From Chloroflexota bacterium (GTDB taxonomy: Bacteria > Chloroflexota > Dormibacteria > Dormibacterales > Dormibacteraceae): a DNA stretch of 11,507 nucleotides. The notes under the pieces were generated by a model, which was not told the origin of the DNA, did not search any database, and was given only the letters and a program-made list of their open reading frames with translations. The stretch's first letter is position 1. The number at the start of each line of letters is the position of its first letter. The DNA lies in the NCBI GenBank assembly GCA_005880175.1, contig VBJR01000059.1:1-11507 (forward strand), read 5' to 3'. Below, in pieces: positions 1 to 5,338 of the stretch. The position numbers and the translations under genes are program-made.

Positions 1-755
1 TGGAGCCGCTGGTGGAGGCGCTCCGCCGGGTCAAGTCGCCGGCCGAGCTGGAGTGCATCCAGCTCAGCTGCGACTGGGCCTGCCGGGCGCACCGCCGGAT
101 GCAGGGCGCGATCCGGACGGGCGTCACCGAGATGGAGTGCTACGAGCCGGCCGCGTTCGAGACGCTGCGCGAGATGATCGCCGAGATGCCGGGCTGGCGC
201 CCGCGCGGATTCGGGGGCAGCGGGCTGACCGCGATGTTCGTCGGCGGGCGGGCCACGGCGATGCCGCACGGGTTCGTGCGCGGCCACGGGATCCAGCGCG
301 GCGACGTGCTGGTCAGCGGCGCCTCGGCCGACATCGACGGCTACGGCTCGGAGCTGGAGCGGACGATGGTGGTGGGTCAGCCCACACCGGGTCACGAGGC
401 GGCGTTCTCGGCGATGCTGGCCCTCCAGGAGCGGGCGATCGAGACGATCGGGCCGGGCGTGCCCCTGGCCGCGGTCGAGCTGGAGGTGGTGGACCTGGCG
501 CGCGAGCTGGGCCACGAGCAGCACCTGCGCCATCACGTCGGCCACTCGATCGGCCTCGAGGGGCACGAGGCGCCGTTCCTGGACCGGGGCGAGGAGGGCG
601 TCTGCGAGCCGGGCATGGTCTTCACGGTCGAGCCCGGGGTGTACCTGCCCCAGCTCGGCGGGTTCCGGCACTCGGACACGGTGCGGGTCACGCCCGACGG
701 CTGCCGGGTGATGACCGACTACCCGCGCACGCTGGCCGAGCTGGTGGTGGGCTGA
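1..755 (+). CDS. M24 family metallopeptidase-like protein (Xaa-Pro peptidase / creatinase fold), 5'-truncated by the window edge
   Basis: The frame is open from the left edge (first full codon at 3) and ends with TGA at 753-755. A GTG at 12 is in frame, but the coding sequence continues upstream of it, so the true start lies outside the window. Only the C-terminal 'pita-bread' domain is visible (about 250 residues); family members usually carry an N-terminal creatinase-type domain of 100 residues or more. Numbering from the GTG at 12, the landmarks are VSGASADIDGYGSELERT at 101-118, HHVGHSIGLEGHE at 174-186, VEPG at 206-209 and GGFRHSDTV at 216-224. Standard M24 enzymes bind two metals with Asp, Asp, His, Glu and Glu. 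Here the aligned positions read Ser102, Glu114, His178, Glu207 and His220, so three of the five ligands differ. The fold assignment is secure. Whether it is an aminopeptidase, a creatinase-like hydrolase or a different metal enzyme cannot be told from sequence. Confidence 0.88.
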   Translation, partial: EPLVEALRRVKSPAELECIQLSCDWACRAHRRMQGAIRTGVTEMECYEPAAFETLREMIAEMPGWRPRGFGGSGLTAMFVGGRATAMPHGFVRGHGIQRGDVLVSGASADIDGYGSELERTMVVGQPTPGHEAAFSAMLALQERAIETIGPGVPLAAVELEVVDLARELGHEQHLRHHVGHSIGLEGHEAPFLDRGEEGVCEPGMVFTVEPGVYLPQLGGFRHSDTVRVTPDGCRVMTDYPRTLAELVVG

Positions 756-819
756 GCCGGATTCCACCGCGCGAGCGGAAAGACGGGCCTGATCCGCGTG
801 TCGTCGGTGGAATCCGGCT
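755..819. repeat. 15-bp perfect inverted repeat (hairpin) between the M24 gene and the NUDIX remnant
   Basis: The arm agccggattccaccg (755-769) is exactly complementary to cggtggaatccggct (805-819), with a 35-nt centre. Inside the centre a second short pairing, gcgga (775-779) with tccgc (793-797), could extend the structure. The left arm begins on the last base of the M24 stop codon and the right arm ends at the apparent beginning of the NUDIX remnant. It could be a terminator for the M24 gene (no T tract follows), or a REP-like or MITE-like palindromic element. Only one copy is seen in this window, so its repeat nature is untested. Confidence 0.7.
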
Positions 820-1239
820 GATCCGGGGCGAGCCGGTCGAGGAGCTCGATCCGGACGGCCGCCCGGTGCGGGTGGTCAGCCGGGCCGAGATGCGGGCGGG
901 CAACCTGCGCCACCGGGCGGTGTACGTGCTGGTCGTCGATGCCGGAGGGCGGCTGCTGGTGCACCGGCGGGCGGACTGGAAGGACGCCGTGAGCTGGCGG
1001 AGGAGGCGGGCGTGGCGGCGCCGCTGGAACGGCTGGGCGAGGGCGGCTACGAGGACGCCGAGGTCCGGGTGCGGGGCGACGTGTTCCTGGCCCGCTGCGA
1101 GGGCCCGTTCACGTTCGCGGACGGCGAGGTGGTGGAGACGGCGTGGGTGGCGCCGGCGGACCTGCCGGCGTGGCTGGCGGGCCGCCCGGTGTGCCCCGAC
1201 TCGGTGACGATCGCGCTGCCGCTGCTGCCTACCCCGTAG
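818..1239 (+). pseudogene. NUDIX hydrolase, decayed (internal deletion plus frameshift, no usable start)
   Basis: The first part reads in one frame from about 818 to 988: GEPVEELDPDGRPVRVVSRAEM, then NLRHRAVYVLVVDAGGRLLVHRRADWKD. This is the N-terminal half typical of NUDIX hydrolases of the isopentenyl-diphosphate isomerase-like / YfcD-like type. The second part continues in a different frame from 988 as RELAEEAGVAAPLERLGEGGYED and on to AWVAPADLPAWL, ending with TAG at 1237-1239. The Nudix box GX5EX7REUXEEXGU is therefore represented only by its last part. Roughly 25 residues that normally lie between WKD and REL, including the box glycine and first glutamate, are missing, and the frame changes at the junction near 983-990. 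No ATG, GTG or TTG lies in frame at the expected start; the nearest candidate is a CTG at 818. Its 3' end overlaps the convergent sigma-factor gene by 11 nt. A sequencing or assembly error is the main alternative. Confidence 0.8.
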
Positions 1240-2404
1240 CCAGCTCCGTCAGGCGGCGTTCCAGGAAGCGCCGTTCGGCGCCGTCGTCGGTGAGCTGTCT
1301 GGCCCGCCGGTACGCGTCACGCGCCTCGTCGATGCGCCCGAGGCGTCGCAGGAGCTCGCCCCTGGTCGAGTGCAGGTACCTGAAGTCGTCGAGGCCCAGC
1401 TGGTCGACGATGCGGAGGCCGGCCTCGGGGCCTTCGGTCTCGGCGATGGCGATGGCGCGGTTGAGCGCCACCACCGGCGAGCCTGTCAGGCGGCCGAGCT
1501 CGCCGTACAGCGTCACGATCCGCGCCCAGTCGCACGGCACCTCGGCGTGCAGCGACGCGATGGCGGCCTGCAGGACATAGGGCCCGCGGCCGCCGAGGAC
1601 GAGCGCCCGCTCGAGCTCGGCGCGGCCGCCGGCGATCAGCTCGGCGTCCCACCGTGACCGGTCCTGATCGCCGAGCAGCACGAGCTCGCCGTCCCTGAAC
1701 CGCGCCTCGCGGCGGGAGTCGTGCAGGAGCATCATCGCCAGCAGCCCGTGCACCTCGGGGTCGTTCGGCAGCAGGTCGGCGAGCGCCCGTCCCAGCCAGA
1801 TCGCCTCCGCCGCCAGCTCGTCGCGGCCGCCGTAGCCCTCGTTGAAGATCAGGTAGACGACCGCGAGCACGGCGTCGAGACGCTCCCCGAGCAGGTGAGG
1901 CGGCGGCACGCGAAACGGGATCCGCGCGGCCTTGATCTTCCGCTTCGCCCGCACCAGCCGCTGCGCCATCGTGCGCTCGGGCACCAGGAAGGCGCGGGCG
2001 ATCTCGTCGGTGGTGAGCCCGCCCAGGGTGCGCAGGGTGAGCGCCACCTGCGCCTCGATCGCGAGCGCCGGGTGGCAGCAGGTGAAGATGAGCTCCAGAC
2101 GCTCGTCACGAAACGCGGTGCTGTTCATCGGCGCCTCCACACGATCGCCGGCGACGAGCAGGCCGAACTTGGCCGCGAGCACCCGGTCGCGGCGGATGCG
2201 GTCCGTCGCGTGGTTGCGAGCCGCCGTCGTCAGCCAGGCGCGCGGGTTGCTGGGGGCGCCGTCGCGTGGCCACCGGTCGGCGGCGATGGCGAACGCCTCC
2301 TGCGTGGCCTCCTCGGCGAGGTCGAAGTCGCCGAGGAAGCCGACGAGGGTGGCCACGACGCGGCCCCATTCCTCACGGAAGACCTGTTCGAGCGTCGCTA
2401 CCAG
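1229..2404 (-). CDS. ECF42-type RNA polymerase sigma factor with C-terminal TPR-like/DUF6596 extension
   Basis: This is an alternative sigma factor directing RNA polymerase to a small regulon. A GTG at 2356 would give 375 residues, but the frame extends upstream and encodes [19 protein letters not shown], which fits the first helix of sigma region 2. The likely start is therefore an unusual CTG at 2402-2404 (391 residues), overlapping the YCII stop by 7 nt with GGAGG just before it. Numbering from the GTG: region 2 spans about 1-60 ([32 protein letters not shown]). The family-typical [16 protein letters not shown] is at 84-99. The region 4 helix-turn-helix is at about 113-143 ([28 protein letters not shown]). 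[17 protein letters not shown] at 159-175 begins the long C-terminal domain, which contains LLALMLLHD-like and [14 protein letters not shown] motifs. No anti-sigma gene is adjacent; the ECF42 group is thought to be controlled through its own C-terminal extension. The pairing with a DGPF gene supports the assignment. Confidence 0.9.
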   Translation of the reverse strand: MVATLEQVFREEWGRVVATLVGFLGDFDLAEEATQEAFAIAADRWPRDGAPSNPRAWLTTAARNHATDRIRRDRVLAAKFGLLVAGDRVEAPMNSTAFRDERLELIFTCCHPALAIEAQVALTLRTLGGLTTDEIARAFLVPERTMAQRLVRAKRKIKAARIPFRVPPPHLLGERLDAVLAVVYLIFNEGYGGRDELAAEAIWLGRALADLLPNDPEVHGLLAMMLLHDSRREARFRDGELVLLGDQDRSRWDAELIAGGRAELERALVLGGRGPYVLQAAIASLHAEVPCDWARIVTLYGELGRLTGSPVVALNRAIAIAETEGPEAGLRIVDQLGLDDFRYLHSTRGELLRRLGRIDEARDAYRRARQLTDDGAERRFLERRLTELATG

Positions 2405-2745
2405 TACACCTCCGAGGGGCGGATCTCGACGGCGCCACCGTAGCGTGCGGCGGGGACGCGGGCGGCCACCGCGATGGCCGCGTCGAGGTCGTCGGCTTCG
2501 AGGATGAACAGCCCGCCGACGGCCTCCTTCATCCCGACGAACGGGCCGTCGGTCGTCAGGGTCCTGCCGCCTTCGACCCGCACGGTGGTCGCGTTCTCGG
2601 GCAGGCCCATCGGCGGCGCGGGGGTGACGCCCGGCGTCTGGTTGATCCCCTGGTAGTCGGCGTAGACCTGCTGCTTCTCCTCGTCGGAGAGCGCGGCCTG
2701 CCGCTCGAGCGCGGTGCCCTGGTAGATCAGCATCACGTACTTCAT
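2398..2745 (-). CDS. YCII-related / DGPF-domain protein, partner of the ECF42 sigma factor
   Basis: A 115-residue single-domain protein with a ferredoxin-like (dimeric alpha/beta barrel) fold. The opening [10 protein letters not shown], the central [24 protein letters not shown] with the diagnostic DGPF at residues 66-69, and the end [13 protein letters not shown] are typical of the family (PF03795). The start ATG at 2745 is supported by a GAGGAG ribosome binding site (2752-2757) six bases upstream. DGPF genes are the usual neighbours and targets of ECF42 sigma factors, and here the gene is the first cistron of the pair, with its TAG overlapping the sigma coding region. Its biochemical role is not established. 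YCII relatives can act as hydrolases or as ligand-binding modules. Confidence 0.92.
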   Translation of the reverse strand: MKYVMLIYQGTALERQAALSDEEKQQVYADYQGINQTPGVTPAPPMGLPENATTVRVEGGRTLTTDGPFVGMKEAVGGLFILEADDLDAAIAVAARVPAARYGGAVEIRPSEVYW

Positions 2746-2783
2746 CGCTTGCTCCTCGTCACTACGGGATGGTCACGCTACAA

Positions 2784-2810
2784 GACGAACGACGAGCCCG
2801 GAAATCGACA
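2784..2810 (-). promoter_or_regulatory. Candidate ECF42-dependent promoter of the YCII-sigma operon
   Basis: On the minus strand, TGTCGA (2810-2805) is followed after exactly 17 bp by CGTC (2787-2784). From memory of work in Streptomyces venezuelae, ECF42 promoters have TGTCGA at -35 and CG(A/T)C at -10. The expected transcription start would be about 30 nt upstream of the YCII ATG, leaving room for the GAGGAG ribosome binding site. A second CGTC (2794-2791) lies at a 10-bp spacing, which is too short for a normal promoter. The match implies autoregulation of the operon by its own sigma factor. Confidence 0.65.
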
Positions 2811-2833
2811 GGTCGACTGCGGAAACGTCGACC
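2811..2833. repeat. 7-bp inverted repeat next to the ECF42 promoter
   Basis: ggtcgac (2811-2817) pairs with gtcgacc (2827-2833) across a 9-nt spacer. It directly abuts the -35 element and lies 20-43 nt beyond the stop of the VOC gene on the same strand. It may be a weak terminator for the VOC transcript (no U tract is present) or an operator beside the promoter. The GTCGA core also recurs in the -35 box itself. Confidence 0.4.
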
Positions 2834-2853
2834 TCTCCCGTGCTCGAAGACGC

Positions 2854-3237
2854 TCATCCCGTGTAGCTCGCCAGCTCGACCAGGTTGCCGTCCGGGTCGC
2901 GCACGTAGATCGACGTCATCGGCCCCAGCGCGCCGTCGCGCGGCACCGGGCCCAGGGCCAGCGGCACGCCCAGCTCGGCCAGGTGCTCCTCCCACGCGGC
3001 GAGCGGCTCCTCCACCACGAAGCACAGGTCCCCGCTCCCCGGCCTCGGGACCCGCGCCTTCGGCTCGAACTCGTGGCCGGCCTCGTGCAGGTTGATCTTC
3101 TGGTCGCCGAACCGGAGCGCCAGCCGGCCGCCGCCGAACGCGCGCACGGTCATGCCCAGGGCGCGGGTGTAGAAGTCCACCGTCGCCTCCAGGTCGGCGA
3201 CGGTCAGGACGAGGTGGTCCAGCCGCGTGATCTTCAT
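2854..3237 (-). CDS. VOC family (glyoxalase/bleomycin resistance/dioxygenase fold) protein
   Basis: A 127-residue single VOC domain starting MKITRLDHLVLTVADLEATVDFYTRAL. The segments RFGDQKINLHEAGHEFEPKA, PGSGDLCFVVEEPL and YVRDPDGNLVELASY match the small-enzyme subfamily often annotated as 'VOC family virulence protein' or glyoxalase. His8 and Glu121 (in NLVEL) occupy usual VOC metal-ligand positions. The substrate is unknown. The frame stays open to an upstream start at 3411, but those extra 58 residues are low-complexity and unlike the family, so the ATG at 3237 is chosen. No Shine-Dalgarno sequence precedes it, and a -10-like box seven bases upstream suggests a leaderless mRNA. It lies upstream of the YCII-sigma pair on the same strand but appears to have its own promoter. 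Confidence 0.9.
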   Translation of the reverse strand: MKITRLDHLVLTVADLEATVDFYTRALGMTVRAFGGGRLALRFGDQKINLHEAGHEFEPKARVPRPGSGDLCFVVEEPLAAWEEHLAELGVPLALGPVPRDGALGPMTSIYVRDPDGNLVELASYTG

Positions 3238-3244
3238 GGCCGCA

Positions 3245-3250
3245 GTTGTA
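3245..3250 (-). promoter_or_regulatory. Candidate -10 box of a leaderless VOC transcript
   Basis: TACAAC on the minus strand (3250-3245) is followed by seven bases and then the ATG at 3237, which would put the transcription start at or next to the A of ATG. No Shine-Dalgarno sequence is present. No good -35 hexamer is visible. The same box, 7 nt, start-codon layout is seen before the helicase gene and the DUF4190 gene. Confidence 0.4.
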
Positions 3251-3304
3251 CCCGCGGGGGCCCGCAGCGCCGCGCCGCCCCCTCCCACCCGACTCGGGAC
3301 AAGG

Positions 3305-3321
3305 GCCCACGAGCCGTGGGC
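3305..3321. repeat. Short palindrome in the divergent intergenic region (possible operator)
   Basis: gcccacg (3305-3311) and cgtgggc (3315-3321) are exact complements around a 3-nt centre. The 188-nt region 3238-3425 separates the divergent VOC gene and the secreted-protein gene, so a terminator is not expected here. A regulator binding site or an RNA hairpin in a leader is possible. Apart from this and the VOC -10 box, I see only a weak promoter-like TTGAAA at 3345-3350 in this stretch. Confidence 0.35.
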
Positions 3322-3425
3322 GTTCCGGCCGACCCCGCTCCCCGTTGAAACCCCGGCGCGTTCGTAGATCGAGCGGTCGCGGACACTGGGAGCCGCGGCC
3401 GGCGTATCCACCGAGGAGGCATCGG

Positions 3426-3980
3426 ATGACGCGTTGGAAGAAGTTCGTGGTGGCCGCCACCACCGGGGCGACGCTGGTGGTGACGGCGACGGTCGTCGCG
3501 TCCGCGTCCGGCACGGGCCGGGACGCGCTGCGCGCGGCCGGCGGCCGCGCGGTGCTGATGGCCAGCACCTCGACCGGCACCGCCCAGCCGCGGGGCGGAT
3601 CGGCGAGCGGGACCGGGCTGGGCCCGATCCAGGTCTCGATCGGCAAGACGTGGGACCTGCAGGTGCAGCTGATCACCAGCGGCACCCTCACGGTGGCGTG
3701 CGGGCCGTTCCTGCCCGGCACGCAGAGCTCCAGCGGGGCCCAGGTGACCGTCGAAGAGGTGGTCGGCGACAAGGTCGGCCACGCCCAGGGGTTCGTCAAC
3801 TCGCTCACGTGCGACGGGGCCAGGCACCCGGTGCAGGTGTCCGCTCTCGTGAGCGACCTGCCGTTCAGGTCGGCGCCCGGGGCGGTGAGCGTCTCCGCCA
3901 ACGCCTGCGGGCAGGACCCGAGCTCGTTCCAGTTCGTCTGCCAGCAGGGCAACGCGGTCTCGGCCATCACGGTCAAGTAG
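3426..3980 (+). CDS. Secreted protein of unknown function with four cysteines
   Basis: A 184-residue protein starting MTRWKKFVVAATTGATLVV. This is a classic Sec signal peptide: positive residues at 3-6, a hydrophobic core at about 7-25, and a likely cleavage after ASA near residue 27. The ATG at 3426 is fixed by a strong GAGGAGG ribosome binding site six bases upstream; the longer frame from 3246 is rejected. The mature part is small and Ser/Gly/Thr/Val-rich, with Cys92, Cys129, Cys161 and Cys172, which could form two disulfides outside the cell. I do not recognise the family. The stop TAG shares its last base with the GTG start of the next gene, so the two proteins are probably made together. 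A link to cell-surface polymer export or assembly is inferred only from that neighbour. Confidence 0.85.
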   Translation: MTRWKKFVVAATTGATLVVTATVVASASGTGRDALRAAGGRAVLMASTSTGTAQPRGGSASGTGLGPIQVSIGKTWDLQVQLITSGTLTVACGPFLPGTQSSSGAQVTVEEVVGDKVGHAQGFVNSLTCDGARHPVQVSALVSDLPFRSAPGAVSVSANACGQDPSSFQFVCQQGNAVSAITVK

Positions 3981-5296
3981 TGGGGGCGGTCTCCCCAGGA
4001 GTCGCGGAGGCGGGCCGGGCCCGCCTCCCGATCCACGTCGTCGAGACGTGGACGCTGCGCGCAGGCGCCGTCGTCCTGCCCCTGGCCGTCTGGCCGATCG
4101 CGGGCGACGTCTTCGTCCTGGCCAAGCTGGCCGTCCTGGTCGCCCTGGTCCTCGTCCTGCTCGGGCTGCGCGCCGCGGAGTGGGCGGCAGCGGGCCGGCT
4201 CAGGCGCCCCGGCACCCCGCTCGACCTGCCGCTGGCCGCGTTCGTGGCGTCGGCGGCGCTCTCGACCGTCCTGGCCGTCGACGTGGGCGCGGCCGTGATC
4301 GGCGCCGCCGGCCGCTACGAGGGCCTGTTCACGATCGTGGCGTACGCGCTGCTGTTCCGGCTGGCCGCCCAGGCGCTCGACGGCGAGCGGGCGTGGAGCG
4401 TCGCCCGGGCGCTCCTCGTGGCCGGGTTCGTGGCGGCGGCGCTGGCGATCGTGCAGTCGCTGGCGGAGAGCGCGATGATCGGCGGCGCCACCGAGGAGAC
4501 GGCGCTGACGTTCGGCGGGCTCCTGCGCGCCACCTCGACGTTCGGCAACGCCGCGACGCTGGGCGCGTTCCTGGCGATGCTGATCCCGCTCGCGGTGCGC
4601 GAGCTGCGGCGCGCGCGCACCACCGCCGACCGCCTGATCGCCGGGAATGTCTGCCTCGTCCTCGGCCTGGGGCTCCTGCTCACGTTCAGCCGGGCGGCCT
4701 GGCTGGGCGCGGCGCTGGGGGTCGCGGTCACGGCCGGCGGTCCGCTCGTCCGCCTGGCCCGCGGGCGGCCGCTGGCGGTCGCAGCCGGCGCCATGCTGAT
4801 CGCGGTGGTCCTGGCCGCCGCCCTCCACGCCGTGCCGCTGGCGCAGCCCGTGCTGGCCCGCGCCGCCTCGCTGGCCGACCCGGCGCAGGGCTCGGGCGCG
4901 ACGCGGCTCCACATCTGGAGCGACGCCCTCCGCGTGATCGCGGCCCGGCCCTGGGTGGGCTGGGGGCCCGACACGTTCGGCCTGGTGTTCCCGCGGTTCC
5001 AGACCGGCGACTGGACGCCCGGCTTCCTGATCGACAAGGCCCACAGCGACGTCCTGCAGGTGGCCGCCACGCAGGGCCTGATCGGGGTGGCCGCGTACGT
5101 CGCGATGGCCGCCGCGTTCGTGGTCGCGTTCTGGCGCGGCCGCTCGCGGCCGGGCGCGCGGGCGCTGCTCGGGGCGTGGCTGGCGTACCAGGTCTGCCTC
5201 CAGGTGGACTTCTCCTGGCTGCCCTCGGCGGCGCCCGCCTGGCTGCTGATGGCGGTCGCGGTGGCGGTCTGGCGAGGCGCTCCGCGGGCCATGTAA
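3980..5296 (+). CDS. O-antigen ligase / polymerase family integral membrane protein (Wzy_C domain)
   Basis: A 438-residue polytopic membrane protein with about ten or more hydrophobic segments, beginning near residue 25 (LRAGAVVLPLAVWPIAGDV). LTFSRAAWLG (Arg238), TRLHIWSDALRVIAARPWVGWGPDTFG (from Thr308) and KAHSDVLQVAATQGLIG (His355) are the family signatures of O-antigen ligases and related polymerases, which join lipid-linked glycans on the outer face of the cytoplasmic membrane. In a Gram-positive-like host it more likely acts on a capsule, teichoic-type polymer or glycoprotein glycan than on LPS. Some relatives glycosylate proteins. The start GTG at 3980 overlaps the previous stop (TAGTG) without its own Shine-Dalgarno sequence, which points to translational coupling. 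No other usual start codon exists before the first membrane segment. Two strong hairpins lie within codons 9-25. The exact substrate is unknown. Confidence 0.85.
   Translation: MGAVSPGVAEAGRARLPIHVVETWTLRAGAVVLPLAVWPIAGDVFVLAKLAVLVALVLVLLGLRAAEWAAAGRLRRPGTPLDLPLAAFVASAALSTVLAVDVGAAVIGAAGRYEGLFTIVAYALLFRLAAQALDGERAWSVARALLVAGFVAAALAIVQSLAESAMIGGATEETALTFGGLLRATSTFGNAATLGAFLAMLIPLAVRELRRARTTADRLIAGNVCLVLGLGLLLTFSRAAWLGAALGVAVTAGGPLVRLARGRPLAVAAGAMLIAVVLAAALHAVPLAQPVLARAASLADPAQGSGATRLHIWSDALRVIAARPWVGWGPDTFGLVFPRFQTGDWTPGFLIDKAHSDVLQVAATQGLIGVAAYVAMAAAFVVAFWRGRSRPGARALLGAWLAYQVCLQVDFSWLPSAAPAWLLMAVAVAVWRGAPRAM
4006..4052. other. Two tandem strong hairpins inside the first codons of the ligase gene
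   Basis: Hairpin 1: ggaggcgggc (4006-4015), loop cgg, gcccgcctcc (4019-4028), a perfect 10-bp GC stem. Hairpin 2: tccacgtc (4032-4039), loop gtcga, gacgtgga (4045-4052), a perfect 8-bp stem. They are three bases apart and begin 25 nt after the stop of the secreted-protein gene. No T tract follows. They could lower expression of the ligase relative to the secreted protein, stabilise the upstream mRNA end, or form an attenuator. Confidence 0.6.
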
Positions 5297-5302
5297 AGCG
5301 AT

Positions 5303-5331
5303 TTGGTCCGCTTCGCCGTACCTGGTACACA
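5303..5331 (+). promoter_or_regulatory. Candidate promoter for a leaderless helicase mRNA
   Basis: TTGGTC (5303-5308), a 17-bp spacer and TACACA (5326-5331) lie in the 42-nt gap after the ligase stop. Seven bases after the -10 box comes the ATG at 5339, so transcription would start at the start codon. No Shine-Dalgarno sequence is present. Because the -35 begins exactly where the longer GTG-started frame begins, this promoter argues for the ATG at 5339. Confidence 0.5.
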
Positions 5332-5338
5332 TGTCGGC

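Noticed and set aside
970..1012. Programmed ribosomal frameshift in the NUDIX gene
   Set aside because: A frameshift alone cannot supply the roughly 25 missing residues of the Nudix box, so decay or a sequence error is more likely.
1143..1580. Plus-strand open frame antisense to the sigma-factor gene
   Set aside because: Begins inside the NUDIX remnant in another frame and continues antisense to the sigma factor with Arg/Ser-rich composition and no motifs.
3345..3370. Promoter TTGAAA with TAGATC for the secreted-protein gene
   Set aside because: The spacing is 14 bp and the -10 match is poor; not strong enough to list as a feature.
3238..3411. Longer N-terminus for the VOC protein (start at 3411)
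   Set aside because: The added 58 residues are low-complexity and unlike VOC proteins; the family start MKITRLDHLVL is at 3237 with a promoter-like box just upstream.
3246..3425. Longer N-terminus for the secreted protein (start at 3246)
   Set aside because: It would bury the signal peptide behind 60 Pro/Arg-rich residues, and the ATG at 3426 has a strong ribosome binding site.
3984..3996. Small hairpin just after the secreted-protein stop (gggg, cggtct, cccc type)
   Set aside because: Only a 4-bp stem; such pairings are expected by chance in this GC-rich DNA, unlike the 10-bp and 8-bp stems just downstream.
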